Shown here in pieces: positions 1 through 8,468 of a stretch of 64,000 nt of DNA. The stretch comes from an uncultured Bacteroidota bacterium (GTDB lineage Bacteria > Bacteroidota > Bacteroidia > Bacteroidales > F082). The position numbers and the translations under genes are program-made. The stretch lies in NCBI GenBank assembly GCA_913009685.1, contig CAJVXP010000007.1, positions 1 to 64,000 of the forward strand. The letters are read 5' to 3'. A model generated the notes under the pieces. The model was not told where the DNA came from. It worked only from the letters and a program-made list of their open reading frames with translations, and did no database searches. Each line of letters opens with the position of its first letter. The stretch's first letter is position 1.

Positions 1-689
1 TTCATTTCCGGCACAACGTCCGATATATTTTTTTGCAGGCAGTACGCTACATCTTTTTCAAATCCGTTGCGTTTAAGCAGATTCAAATGATAACAATCTT
101 TCAAAAGTTTGTGGAGGTCACCGTTGTCCTTACGGAAAGCTTTCAGCAGCGTTATTGAAAAATCAGAAAGAGCAACCGCTTTCTTTTTCATAATTTCGTC
201 AATGAACAAAGCAGCGCACATGGCATCGTCCATCGAAAAATTGTTGTTGGTTCCCGAGCAGACAAGTACAACATTGTCCAATGCCTGAAACTTCCTGACC
301 AGGGCGCTCATATTCAGAAAAGAACCTATAAAAACTTCCGCAGCTTCCTGTAACCGATTTAGTGCCTGTGTTCCGTTGGAGGTGGTAAAAATCAGTGTTT
401 TCCCCTGCACCTTGTTGCGTGTGTAATCCTGTGGCGAATTTCCCAAATGAAAACCGTCAATAATTTGAGTGTCGCGTTCGCCGCAAAGCAATACTTCTTC
501 CCCGGGAAGATCGAGTGCTTTTTGGTGTGCTTCTTCCACTGTCCTGACCGGAATAAACGCTTTGGCGCCGTTGGCAAAAGCCGTTACCATCACCGAAGAT
601 GCCCGCAACACATCAATCACAATCACATGCCGGTTTTTAATCAAATCGGGACGTATGGCCGAAGCGTAAGGTATGACATCAATTTTCAT
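1..689 (-). CDS. comB: 2-phosphosulfolactate phosphatase ComB (3' end outside window)
   Basis: The reading frame is open from an ATG at 689 to the window edge (229 codons), so the C-terminus is missing. The translation starts MKIDVIPYA and contains VIDVLRASS, a HLGNSP segment, TTSNGT and, near the edge, DVVPEM; these are the conserved blocks of the ComB family, which hydrolyses 2-phosphosulfolactate to sulfolactate. In methanogens this serves coenzyme M synthesis; many Bacteroidota carry comB without a known coenzyme M pathway, so the role here is uncertain. The gene is divergent from gltX. A TATTTTTG box (minus strand) ends only 4 nt before the ATG. Family assignment is firm, physiological role is not. 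Confidence 0.85.
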   Translation of the reverse strand, partial: MKIDVIPYASAIRPDLIKNRHVIVIDVLRASSVMVTAFANGAKAFIPVRTVEEAHQKALDLPGEEVLLCGERDTQIIDGFHLGNSPQDYTRNKVQGKTLIFTTSNGTQALNRLQEAAEVFIGSFLNMSALVRKFQALDNVVLVCSGTNNNFSMDDAMCAALFIDEIMKKKAVALSDFSITLLKAFRKDNGDLHKLLKDCYHLNLLKRNGFEKDVAYCLQKNISDVVPEM

Positions 690-693
690 GGGA

Positions 694-701
694 CAAAAAT
701 A
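694..701 (-). promoter_or_regulatory. -7 box TATTTTTG of comB
   Basis: On the minus strand TATTTTTG is followed by TCCC and then the comB ATG. It matches the Bacteroidota -7 consensus TAnnTTTG exactly. The 4-nt spacing would place the transcription start at or next to the ATG, implying a leaderless message. No clear -33 TTTG is seen. Confidence 0.5.
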
Positions 702-750
702 ATGGCTTTTTTATATGATGGCACCAAATACCATAAACGTCCGCTTATAT

Positions 751-850
751 CCCACATCCCCCCATCCTCACATCCCCACATCCTCACATCCCCACATCCC
801 ACATCCTCACATCCTCACATCCCCACATCCTCACATCCCCACATCCTCTC
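751..850. repeat. 8-bp tandem repeat (ACATCCYC) between comB and gltX
   Basis: About 12 units of ACATCCTC/ACATCCCC, partly alternating, with one 7-bp unit and one degenerate unit. The tract fills the region just upstream of the gltX -7 box, where a -33 element would be expected, so copy-number change could alter gltX promoter spacing. It is C-rich on the plus strand, unlike its surroundings. Confidence 0.9.
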
Positions 851-862
851 CCTGCTTTTTCA

Positions 863-870
863 TATCTTTG
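863..870 (+). promoter_or_regulatory. -7 box TATCTTTG of gltX
   Basis: TATCTTTG, an exact TAnnTTTG match, ends 19 nt before the gltX ATG. The upstream -33 region falls in the ACATCCYC repeat and shows no TTTG. Confidence 0.55.
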
Positions 871-889
871 CCTCTCAAAACAGAAGCAC

Positions 890-2419
890 ATGAGTGAGCA
901 TGATATCCGGGTGCGTTTTGCGCCCAGCCCTACCGGTCCGTTGCACATTGGCGGCGTTAGGACAGCCTTGTACAATTATCTTTTTGCAAGAAAAAACGGT
1001 GGTAAGTTTATCCTTCGTATCGAAGATACCGACCAAACTCGTTTTGTCCCCGGAGCAGAAGATTATATTATCCGGGCTTTCGACTGGTGCGGAATTGAAT
1101 TTGATGAAGGTGTTACCAAAGGTGGAGATTACGGGCCTTACAAACAATCGGAGCGGAAAGCCATGTATAAAGAATATGCCGATCGGCTAATGGTTTCCGG
1201 ACATGCTTATTATGCTTTTGATACGGCGGAGGAGCTAACTGAACTGCGAAAAAAATTTGAAGCTAAGAAAGAAACATTTACTTATAATGCTGCCGAAAGG
1301 AAGCGTTTGAAGAATTCGCTGGCGCTTACCGAAGCCGAAACGCAAAAATTACTGGAAGCTAATACACCTTTTGTAATTCGTTTCAAAATGCCTGAAGACC
1401 AAACTGTCCGGATGGATGATTTGATTCGCGGCACAATAGAAGTTCAGGCTAATGTCTTGGACGATAAGGTTTTGTTTAAGTCGGACGGGATGCCAACATA
1501 CCATTTGGCTAACGTGGTGGACGATCATTTGATGAAAATAAGCCATGTCATCCGCGGCGAAGAGTGGTTGCCTTCGCTGCCGCTTCATGTTTTGTTGTAT
1601 GATGCTTTTGGCTGGGAAACTCCGCAGTTTGCTCATCTGCCACTGTTGCTCAAGCCAGATGGAAAAGGAAAACTCAGCAAGCGCGATGGCGATCGGTTGG
1701 GATTTCCGGTTTTTCCGTTGCAGTGGACCGACCCCAAAACAGGAGAGACCACGCGTGGTTACCGCGAAGATGGCTATTTCCCGGAAGCCTTTATCAATAT
1801 GCTGGCATTGCTGGGATGGAATCCGGGTGACGAACGCGAAATTTTCAGTCTCGACGAAATGTCTGCCGCTTTCTCCATCGAAAGAGTCGGAAAATCAGGC
1901 TCTCGTTTTAATCCTGAAAAAGCCAAATGGTTTAACCATCAGTATATGCTGAAGAAAAGTAACAAAGAGCTGGCCGGGCAGTTTCTTCCCTTCATCAAAA
2001 AGGAAGGCGTTATAGCCGATATCGACTATATTGAGAAAGTGGTTGGACTTGTAAAAGAGCGGGCGCACTTTGTTCACGAATTATGGGATCAGGCGGACTT
2101 CTTTTTCAAAGCTCCTTCAGAATTTGACCCCAAAGCTGTGAAAAAACGATGGAAACAGGTTTCTTATGATCAAATGACGGAGCTGAAAACACTGTTGTCC
2201 GGCTTGGATAATTTCTCTTCGGGAAATGCTGAATCCGTCGTAAAAAAGTGGATAGAAGAAAAAGAATATAGCATGGGCGCCGTGCTGAATGCTTTCCGAC
2301 TGCTGATTGTGGGTGCATTGAAGGGGCCGCATTTGTTTGATATCATTGCCCTTATCGGTCAGGAAGAGACATTACGCCGCATCGAAATCGGACTATATGA
2401 GTTGGGAAGAAAAGAATAA
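890..2419 (+). CDS. gltX: glutamyl-tRNA synthetase
   Basis: Charges tRNA-Glu with glutamate in the cytoplasm. The protein has 509 residues, the usual length. Class I signatures are clear: FAPSPTGPLHIGG near the N-terminus (HIGH-type motif at residues 19-22) and KLSKR at 261-265 (KMSKS equivalent). The Rossmann catalytic domain is followed by a helical anticodon-binding domain. The start MSEHDIRVRF matches the family and sits 19 nt after a good -7 box. folB follows after 48 bp on the same strand. Both are housekeeping genes. Confidence 0.97.
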   Translation: MSEHDIRVRFAPSPTGPLHIGGVRTALYNYLFARKNGGKFILRIEDTDQTRFVPGAEDYIIRAFDWCGIEFDEGVTKGGDYGPYKQSERKAMYKEYADRLMVSGHAYYAFDTAEELTELRKKFEAKKETFTYNAAERKRLKNSLALTEAETQKLLEANTPFVIRFKMPEDQTVRMDDLIRGTIEVQANVLDDKVLFKSDGMPTYHLANVVDDHLMKISHVIRGEEWLPSLPLHVLLYDAFGWETPQFAHLPLLLKPDGKGKLSKRDGDRLGFPVFPLQWTDPKTGETTRGYREDGYFPEAFINMLALLGWNPGDEREIFSLDEMSAAFSIERVGKSGSRFNPEKAKWFNHQYMLKKSNKELAGQFLPFIKKEGVIADIDYIEKVVGLVKERAHFVHELWDQADFFFKAPSEFDPKAVKKRWKQVSYDQMTELKTLLSGLDNFSSGNAESVVKKWIEEKEYSMGAVLNAFRLLIVGALKGPHLFDIIALIGQEETLRRIEIGLYELGRKE

Positions 2420-2467
2420 TTCTGTAATATTGTTACCGAAACAAATCTTAGCATCAAAGAAAATAAT

Positions 2468-2818
2468 ATGTCAGTCATATCAATTGAAGGAATGGAATTT
2501 TTTGCCTATCACGGCTGTTTTAAAGAGGAGCAGGTCATTGGCACTAAATTCCGTTGCGATTTGTTTTTAGAGGTGGACACTACCAAAGCCGAACAAACCG
2601 ATAATCTGCATGATACGGTCAACTATCAGGAAGTCTTTCAGGTGTTGAAGGCCGAGATGGAGGTTAAATCGAAGCTGTTGGAGCATGTGGGCCGCCGCAT
2701 CTTGGAAAGTGTAAAGACCAATTTCCCACAGGTGAAACATGTACGTTTGAAAATCCGGAAACTCAATCCGCCTTTGGGTGGGAAGATGGATTTTGTCAGC
2801 ATAGAGTTGGAAGGTTAA
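2468..2818 (+). CDS. folB: dihydroneopterin aldolase FolB
   Basis: Folate pathway enzyme that cleaves 7,8-dihydroneopterin to 6-hydroxymethyl-dihydropterin and glycolaldehyde. The 116-residue protein has the usual size and family blocks: FFAYHGCFKEEQ near the N-terminus, TVNYQEVF in the middle, LLEHVGRRI, and KIRKLNPPLGG at the C-terminus with the conserved lysine. It follows gltX by 48 bp and may be cotranscribed with it. No other folate genes are in the window. Confidence 0.93.
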   Translation: MSVISIEGMEFFAYHGCFKEEQVIGTKFRCDLFLEVDTTKAEQTDNLHDTVNYQEVFQVLKAEMEVKSKLLEHVGRRILESVKTNFPQVKHVRLKIRKLNPPLGGKMDFVSIELEG

Positions 2819-2954
2819 AGTTCCGTGTTTCATCGCCATTTCACATCTCTTTAAAAGCTGCCAAAAAGATGTGCTGTTCCCGCAGAATGTCTTTTGGCAT
2901 TTGTTTTGATAACATAAGAACCTAACAAAAACAGAAATCTAAATATTTAATTAT

Positions 2955-3887
2955 ATGGAAACAACCAAATGTTTGATTATTGGTTCCGGCCCTGCCGGAT
3001 ATACTGCTGCAATTTATGCTTCCCGCGCTGATTTAAAGCCCATTGTTTACCAGGGTATGGAGCCCGGCGGACAGCTTACTACCACTACGGAGGTGGACAA
3101 CTTCCCCGGTTATCCCGAAGGAATTGATGGCCCCAAAATGATGGAAGATATGCAGAAACAGGCTGAACGTTTCGGTGCAGATATCCGTTGGGGAATGGTC
3201 TCTGAAATTGATACAACCAAACGTCCTTTTAAAATAAAAATTGATGATGGCACTGAATTATTGGCAGAAACTGTCATTATCGCCACAGGTGCCACAGCAA
3301 AATATCTCGGACTGGAATCGGAAGAGAAATTCAAAGGCGGTGGCGTTTCAGCTTGCGCCACTTGTGACGGATTCTTTTATAAAGGCAAAGATGTTGCCGT
3401 TGTGGGTGGCGGTGATACGGCTGCCGAAGAAGCAACTTATCTCGCCAATATGTGCCGGAAAGTCTATTTGATTCATCGTCGTGATCAGTTGCGTGCCTCC
3501 AAAGCCATGCAGAACAAAGTACTCAGCACACCCAATATCGAAGTGTTGTGGAATCACGAAGTGAAAGAGATTGTCGGCGTGGAACAGGGATTTACCAAAG
3601 CACTGAATGGCGCTGTCTTGGTGAACAATAAAACCGGCGAAGAGAAAAAAATTGATATCGATGGTTTCTTTTTGGCTATCGGACACAAGCCCAATACCGA
3701 CCTTTTTGTGGGGAAACTTGATATGGATGAAACGGGATACCTTATTACCAAACCCGACTCGACAGCTACCAACGTGCCCGGCATTTTTGCCGCCGGCGAT
3801 GTGCAGGACAAACATTATCGCCAGGCTGTAACGGCTGCCGGAACCGGTGCCATGGCTGCCATTGAAGCGGAGAGATTTTTAGGCTAA
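2955..3887 (+). CDS. trxB: thioredoxin-disulfide reductase
   Basis: NADPH-dependent flavoenzyme that reduces thioredoxin. It has 310 residues, normal for the low-molecular-weight bacterial type. Visible motifs are the FAD-binding GSGPAGYTAA (residues 10-19), the redox-active CATC (C134 and C137), the NADPH-binding GGGDTAAEEA, and the C-terminal FAD contact GDVQDKHYRQAVTA. A terminator-like hairpin follows at 3920-3970, so the gene probably ends its transcript. Confident assignment. Confidence 0.97.
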   Translation: METTKCLIIGSGPAGYTAAIYASRADLKPIVYQGMEPGGQLTTTTEVDNFPGYPEGIDGPKMMEDMQKQAERFGADIRWGMVSEIDTTKRPFKIKIDDGTELLAETVIIATGATAKYLGLESEEKFKGGGVSACATCDGFFYKGKDVAVVGGGDTAAEEATYLANMCRKVYLIHRRDQLRASKAMQNKVLSTPNIEVLWNHEVKEIVGVEQGFTKALNGAVLVNNKTGEEKKIDIDGFFLAIGHKPNTDLFVGKLDMDETGYLITKPDSTATNVPGIFAAGDVQDKHYRQAVTAAGTGAMAAIEAERFLG

Positions 3888-3919
3888 CACCCGAGCGGCC
3901 GACTTTTTTTGTAAGCTTT

Positions 3920-3970
3920 AAAGGCTTTCTGTTGTTGCTGTTGGAGCAGACAAGAGAAAGCCTTTTCTTT
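3920..3970 (+). terminator. terminator after trxB
   Basis: AAAGGCTTTCT (3920-3930) pairs with AGAAAGCCTTT (3955-3965) across a 24-nt loop and is followed by a T-rich tract. The long loop makes it somewhat weaker than a classical terminator. Confidence 0.55.
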
Positions 3971-3994
3971 TACCTTTGCAGGAAAAAGATTGCC

Positions 3995-4066
3995 ATGCCA
4001 ATAAGAAATCCTGAGAAGCCTTTCCGTGAAAACAGACTGCAAAAAAAAAAGGGCTGTCATTTCTGA
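3995..4066 (+). other. possible small transcription unit (23-codon ORF or sRNA)
   Basis: A TACCTTTG box at 3971-3978 matches the Bacteroidota -7 consensus. It is followed by a 23-codon ORF starting MPIRNPEKPFRENR (ATG 3995, TGA 4064-4066) and then by the strong hairpin at 4041-4079. The only downstream gene (cold-shock protein) is on the other strand, so a plus-strand transcript of roughly 90-100 nt would stand alone. It could be an sRNA, a microprotein or nothing. I do not recognise the peptide. Confidence 0.25.
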
Positions 4067-4079
4067 CGGCCCTTTTTTA
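4041..4079. terminator. bidirectional terminator between trxB and the cold-shock gene
   Basis: GGGCTGTCA (4051-4059) pairs with TGACGGCCC (4064-4072) with one G-U pair and a 4-nt loop. It is flanked by A10 on the left and T6 on the right, so it can work in both directions. It lies just past the stop of the minus-strand cold-shock gene. Confidence 0.85.
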
Positions 4080-4105
4080 ATAATAAGAAAGTTAAAGAAT
4101 AAACA

Positions 4106-4297
4106 TTAAATTACTTTAACATCTGTGGCGTTTAAACCTTTTCTACCTTCTTTTAATTCAAATTCCACATCGTCACCTTCGTGGATTTTGTCAATTAATC
4201 CTGAAATGTGTACGAAGTACTCATTTTTTGAATCTTCTTCAATAATAAATCCAAATCCTTTAGATTCATTGAAGAATTTTACTGTTCCTTTTTTCAT
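4106..4297 (-). CDS. cold-shock domain protein (CspA family)
   Basis: A 63-residue single cold-shock domain that binds single-stranded RNA/DNA. MKKGTVKFFNESKGFGFI carries RNP-1 (KGFGFI) and EYFVHIS is the RNP-2 equivalent; the C-terminus GLNATDVKVI is typical. An upstream in-frame extension to 4336 is rejected because its codons overlap the TACTTTTG promoter box at 4334-4341 and the family starts at MKKG. The 5' leader would be about 30-35 nt. The gene is divergent from purL and ends at a strong terminator. Confidence 0.93.
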   Translation of the reverse strand: MKKGTVKFFNESKGFGFIIEEDSKNEYFVHISGLIDKIHEGDDVEFELKEGRKGLNATDVKVI

Positions 4298-4333
4298 TGT
4301 GTTGTAATAAAATAATAGATAATTAATAATGTG

Positions 4334-4341
4334 CAAAAGTA
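4334..4341 (-). promoter_or_regulatory. -7 box TACTTTTG of the cold-shock gene
   Basis: Exact TAnnTTTG match on the minus strand, 36 nt before the chosen ATG. Its position supports the start at 4297. Confidence 0.5.
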
Positions 4342-4545
4342 CTCCTATTTCTTATTCGGAAAACATTTTAGTACATTTTTTTTATTATTCCACAATACTT
4401 TCTTATATTTTGGCCGGAATAGAAAAACATTCTCTTCGGCTAAGGCTGATTTTCAGGGCGTTGAGACTTTTGAGTGCTAATGAATTGCTCTTCACCGAAG
4501 ATTTTAAAAAATTTGCCATAATTTCAGAAAAGACAAAGCATTTCC

Positions 4546-4553
4546 TATATTTG
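4546..4553 (+). promoter_or_regulatory. -7 box TATATTTG of purL
   Basis: TATATTTG lies 27 nt before the purL ATG at 4581 and inside the longer open frame, which argues for the downstream start. No -33 TTTG at normal spacing is visible. Confidence 0.5.
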
Positions 4554-4580
4554 CAGGCAGTTTGCCCTAAGTCCACACTT

Positions 4581-7500
4581 ATGATTTATTTTTATTCTTC
4601 TGACCAGCGTCGTTACATTGTAGTAAAAACTAATAATCAGCTTTTGGTAAAAGACCACCGGAAATTGATCTGGCTTTTTGGCGGGTCAAAGCTTTGTCCC
4701 AAAGAGCAGCAGGAAGGCTTTTTTGTCGGCCCGCGAAAGGAAATGATTACCCCCTGGAGTACCAACGCTGTCGAAATTACACAGAATATGGGTATTAAAG
4801 GGATCCTGCGGATGGAAGAGTTTAAGAAAGCAGATAATCCGGATACGGCTTTTGATCCCATGCTGCAACAGTTGTACAACGGTTTAGGCCAGCAATCGCT
4901 GAGTATTGACAAGAAGCCCGAACCAATAAAATATATCGATGACATTAAAGCTTACAACGAAAAAGAAAGCCTGGCGCTTAGTGAGGAGGAGGTGGCTTAT
5001 CTCGAAGAAATCAGCAAAAAATTAAACCGGGAGCTTACCGATTCGGAGATTTATGGTTTTGCCCAAATCAACTCTGAGCATTGTCGTCATAAAATTTTTA
5101 ACGGTAGTTTTGTGATCGATGGCAAAGAGATGCCTGAGAGTTTGTTTGCACTTATCAAAAAGACTTCCAAAGTTAGTCCGGACAGGCTGGTTTCGGCCTA
5201 CAAAGACAATGTAGCCTTTGTGGCAGGCCCGAAGATTGAGCAATTTGCTCCTGCCTGTCAGGATAAAGCTGATTTTTTTGAGATTCGTGAGATTTCCTCT
5301 GTACTTTCGCTGAAAGCAGAAACGCATAATTTCCCTACAACGGTGGAACCTTTTAATGGCGCGGCTACCGGGAGTGGGGGCGAGATTCGCGACCGTATGG
5401 CCGGTGGCAAAGGCAGTATTCCGTTGGCCGGAACTGCCGTTTATATGACCTCCTATCCGCGGCTTGATAGTGTGCGGCCGTGGGAAAACAATATTCAGCC
5501 GCGACCCTGGCTCTACCATGCTCCGGATGAGATTCTTATTAAAGCTTCCAACGGAGCTTCTGATTTTGGTAATAAATTCGGTCAGCCGCTCATTAACGGC
5601 AGCCTCCTGACTTTTGAACATGAAGAGGAAGGCAAAACTTATGCCTATGACAAGGTGGTCATGCAGGCCGGAGGCGTCGGTTTTGCCAATAAAAAAGACA
5701 GCCAAAAAGAGATTCCCGAAGCGGGAGATATTATTGTGGTGCTCGGAGGTGATAATTACCGAATTGGTATGGGGGGCGGGGCGGTTTCATCGGTTGCCAC
5801 CGGTCAGTACGGACAGGGTACGGAGTTGAATGCCGTACAACGTGCCAATCCCGAAATGCAAAAACGGGTGGCCAATGCTATCCGGGCGATGGTCGAATCC
5901 GAAAAAAATCCCATTGTTTCTATCCATGACCACGGAGCCGGCGGACATCTCAACAGCCTCTCGGAGCTGGTGGAGGAAACGGGCGCTGTTATTGAAGTGG
6001 GAAAACTGCCGCTCGGTGATCCTACCCTGTCTTTTAAAGAAATTCTCGGTAACGAATCGCAGGAGCGCATGGGGCTGGTTATCAAAGAAAAAGATATGCC
6101 TGTTCTTGAAAATATCGCTTTGCGTGAAAGAGCTCCGCTTTACAAGGTTGGCGAAGTGAAAGCTGACCACAGGCTGGTAGTAAAAGATGATGATGAAGAT
6201 GCCTGTCCGGTGGATTTAAAATTAGAATATCTTTTTGGGAAGCCGCCCCGGACAGTGCTGAACGATACCACCCAAACCAACAAGTTTAAAAAAGTAATTT
6301 ACGAAGCGGCATACTTTGAGGAATACCTTGTTAATGTGTTACATCTCGAGGCTGTTGCTTCCAAAGACTGGCTCACCAACAAAGTAGACAGGTCGGTTAC
6401 GGGACGCGTGGCTTTGCAGCAGTGTGCCGGCCCTTTGCAGCTGCCGTTGAATAATCTAGGTGTTATGGCACTGGATTATCAGGGGAAGAAAGGAATTGCT
6501 ACGGCGTTGGGGCATGCAGCGGCGGCAGCGTTAACGGATGCCGCAACAGGTTCGCGGCTGGCTATCAGTGAGGCGCTTACAAATTTGCTTTGGGCTCCTG
6601 TTGAGGGAGGATTAAACGGCGTATCGTTGAGTGCCAACTGGATGTGGCCTGCGCGAAATCCGGGAGAAAATGCCCGGCTCTACACGGCCGTGAAAGCAGT
6701 CAGTGATTTTGCCATTGAGCTCGGTATTCCGATTCCTACCGGAAAAGACTCCCTTTCCATGACACAAAAATATGGTAATGGCAAGGTGGTGTATGCTCCC
6801 GGAACGGTGATTATTTCTGCTGTGGGTGAAGTGAGCGATATCAGAAAAAGCCTGAGTCCGGTGGTGAAGACCAGCGTCGGGACAAAGCTTATTTATGTGG
6901 ATTTCTCCCTTTTAGGTTTCGGCCTTGCCGGCAGTAGTTTTGCCCAAACATTGAACCGGGTGGGGCAGGAGTGCCCCGACGTGAAAGATGCTGCTTATTT
7001 TAAAAAGACTTTTAATGCTTTGCAACAACTGATTACTGAAGAGAAAATTCTGGCCGGCCACGATGTTTCCGCCGGAGGACTCATAACCACCTTGCTGGAG
7101 ATGAATTTTGCCAATGTTGAATCAGGCATGGAAATTATTACAGATGCCTTTGGTGAAAAGGACTTCATCCGTTTGATGTTTAGTGAAAAACCAGCTGTTG
7201 TGATTCAGGTTGCCGATGAAAAAGCTGTGGAAAAAGTTTTGAATGAGGCTGGCGTTGTGCATTATGCTCTCGGTGAAATCATTCCCGATCGTAAGTTGAA
7301 GTTACATCATCAGGACAAACTTTTTGAACTGGACATTGTCCGTTTCCGGGATATCTGGTATCAGACATCTTATCTGTTTGACCAGAAGCAAACGGAAAGC
7401 TCGCGCGCACATGCCCGGTTTAAGAATTTTAAACGGCAGGATTTACAGTTTCATTTCAAGAGAAATTTCTCCGGAAAAATCAAAAATATTGTAGGGAAAC

Positions 7501-8270
7501 AGGCTAACGTTCAGGCACCTGTTGCTGCTATTATTCGCGAAAAAGGCGTAAACGGCGACCGCGAAATGGCATATGCGTTGCATATCGCGGGTTTTCGCGT
7601 GAAAGATATTCACATGACCGACCTGGTATCGGGCAGAGAAGATTTGTCGGATGTGGGGCTTGTGGTTTTTGTGGGCGGCTTTTCCAACTCTGATGTGCTG
7701 GGCTCTGCCAAAGGCTGGGCCGGGGCTTTTCTCTATAATGCAAAAGCCCGGAAAGCATTGGATGATTTTTATGAAAGAAAAGACACGCTCAGTCTCGGCG
7801 TCTGCAACGGCTGCCAGCTGATGATGGAATTAGGTCTTGTTTATCCCGAGCACCCTGAAAAGCCGCGTATGTTACCCAATGACTCCGGTAAGTTTGAGTC
7901 CGGTTTTATTAATGTGAGTATTCATGAGAATAATTCTGTTATGTTGAAAAATCTGGCCGGACAGCGGCTGGGGGTATGGGTGGCTCACGGCGAAGGTAAG
8001 TTCAGTTTCCCTTACTACCGTGACAAGTATTGTATTTCGATTTCGTACAGTTACGAGCAATACCCGGGCAATCCCAATGGCTCCGACTGGGGAGCAGCAG
8101 CCGTATGCTCCAACAATGGTCGTCATTTGGCTATGATGCCTCACTTAGAGCGTTCTATTTTCCCATGGCAATGGGCTTTTTATGCTTCCGGACGGGAAAA
8201 AGATGAAGCAAGCCCATGGTTGAAAGCCTTTGTAAATGCCCGAAACTGGCTGAAAAATCAAAAAATATAA
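4581..8270 (+). CDS. purL: phosphoribosylformylglycinamidine synthase (single-chain PurL)
   Basis: Fourth step of purine synthesis: FGAR plus glutamine and ATP gives FGAM. At 1229 residues it is the large form with synthetase and glutaminase in one chain. Order: N-terminal domain (MIYFYSSDQ), linker, two AIRS-like halves (SAETHNFPT-type motif [29 protein letters not shown]), and a C-terminal class I glutaminase with nucleophile C1075 in GVCNGCQLM and H1188/E1190 in MMPHLER. The frame is open 84 codons further upstream, but family N-termini align at 4581 and a -7 box lies at 4546. Monocistronic as far as seen. Confidence 0.96.
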   Translation: MIYFYSSDQRRYIVVKTNNQLLVKDHRKLIWLFGGSKLCPKEQQEGFFVGPRKEMITPWSTNAVEITQNMGIKGILRMEEFKKADNPDTAFDPMLQQLYNGLGQQSLSIDKKPEPIKYIDDIKAYNEKESLALSEEEVAYLEEISKKLNRELTDSEIYGFAQINSEHCRHKIFNGSFVIDGKEMPESLFALIKKTSKVSPDRLVSAYKDNVAFVAGPKIEQFAPACQDKADFFEIREISSVLSLKAETHNFPTTVEPFNGAATGSGGEIRDRMAGGKGSIPLAGTAVYMTSYPRLDSVRPWENNIQPRPWLYHAPDEILIKASNGASDFGNKFGQPLINGSLLTFEHEEEGKTYAYDKVVMQAGGVGFANKKDSQKEIPEAGDIIVVLGGDNYRIGMGGGAVSSVATGQYGQGTELNAVQRANPEMQKRVANAIRAMVESEKNPIVSIHDHGAGGHLNSLSELVEETGAVIEVGKLPLGDPTLSFKEILGNESQERMGLVIKEKDMPVLENIALRERAPLYKVGEVKADHRLVVKDDDEDACPVDLKLEYLFGKPPRTVLNDTTQTNKFKKVIYEAAYFEEYLVNVLHLEAVASKDWLTNKVDRSVTGRVALQQCAGPLQLPLNNLGVMALDYQGKKGIATALGHAAAAALTDAATGSRLAISEALTNLLWAPVEGGLNGVSLSANWMWPARNPGENARLYTAVKAVSDFAIELGIPIPTGKDSLSMTQKYGNGKVVYAPGTVIISAVGEVSDIRKSLSPVVKTSVGTKLIYVDFSLLGFGLAGSSFAQTLNRVGQECPDVKDAAYFKKTFNALQQLITEEKILAGHDVSAGGLITTLLEMNFANVESGMEIITDAFGEKDFIRLMFSEKPAVVIQVADEKAVEKVLNEAGVVHYALGEIIPDRKLKLHHQDKLFELDIVRFRDIWYQTSYLFDQKQTESSRAHARFKNFKRQDLQFHFKRNFSGKIKNIVGKQANVQAPVAAIIREKGVNGDREMAYALHIAGFRVKDIHMTDLVSGREDLSDVGLVVFVGGFSNSDVLGSAKGWAGAFLYNAKARKALDDFYERKDTLSLGVCNGCQLMMELGLVYPEHPEKPRMLPNDSGKFESGFINVSIHENNSVMLKNLAGQRLGVWVAHGEGKFSFPYYRDKYCISISYSYEQYPGNPNGSDWGAAAVCSNNGRHLAMMPHLERSIFPWQWAFYASGREKDEASPWLKAFVNARNWLKNQKI

Positions 8271-8468
8271 AAATATTTTCTTGTTTATTAAGACTATGAA
8301 TAAGCTGCTTTATTTGCTGTATAACAGTGCATTACGCTCTGTGATTATTTAGCAGTTTTTTATTTCTTTCATAAATTGGATTTATTTTTTTTCTATAAGT
8401 TGCTTTTTTTGAACGAAATATCTCTATATTAGCCTCAAATAACATTAATAAATTAAACTCACAATCCT

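Noticed and set aside
751-850. CRISPR-like array
   Set aside because: Units are 8 bp in direct contact without spacers, and no cas gene is present in the window.
4329-4580. 84-codon N-terminal extension of purL
   Set aside because: It contains the purL -7 box, is rich in unlikely codons and goes beyond the family start MIYFYSS.
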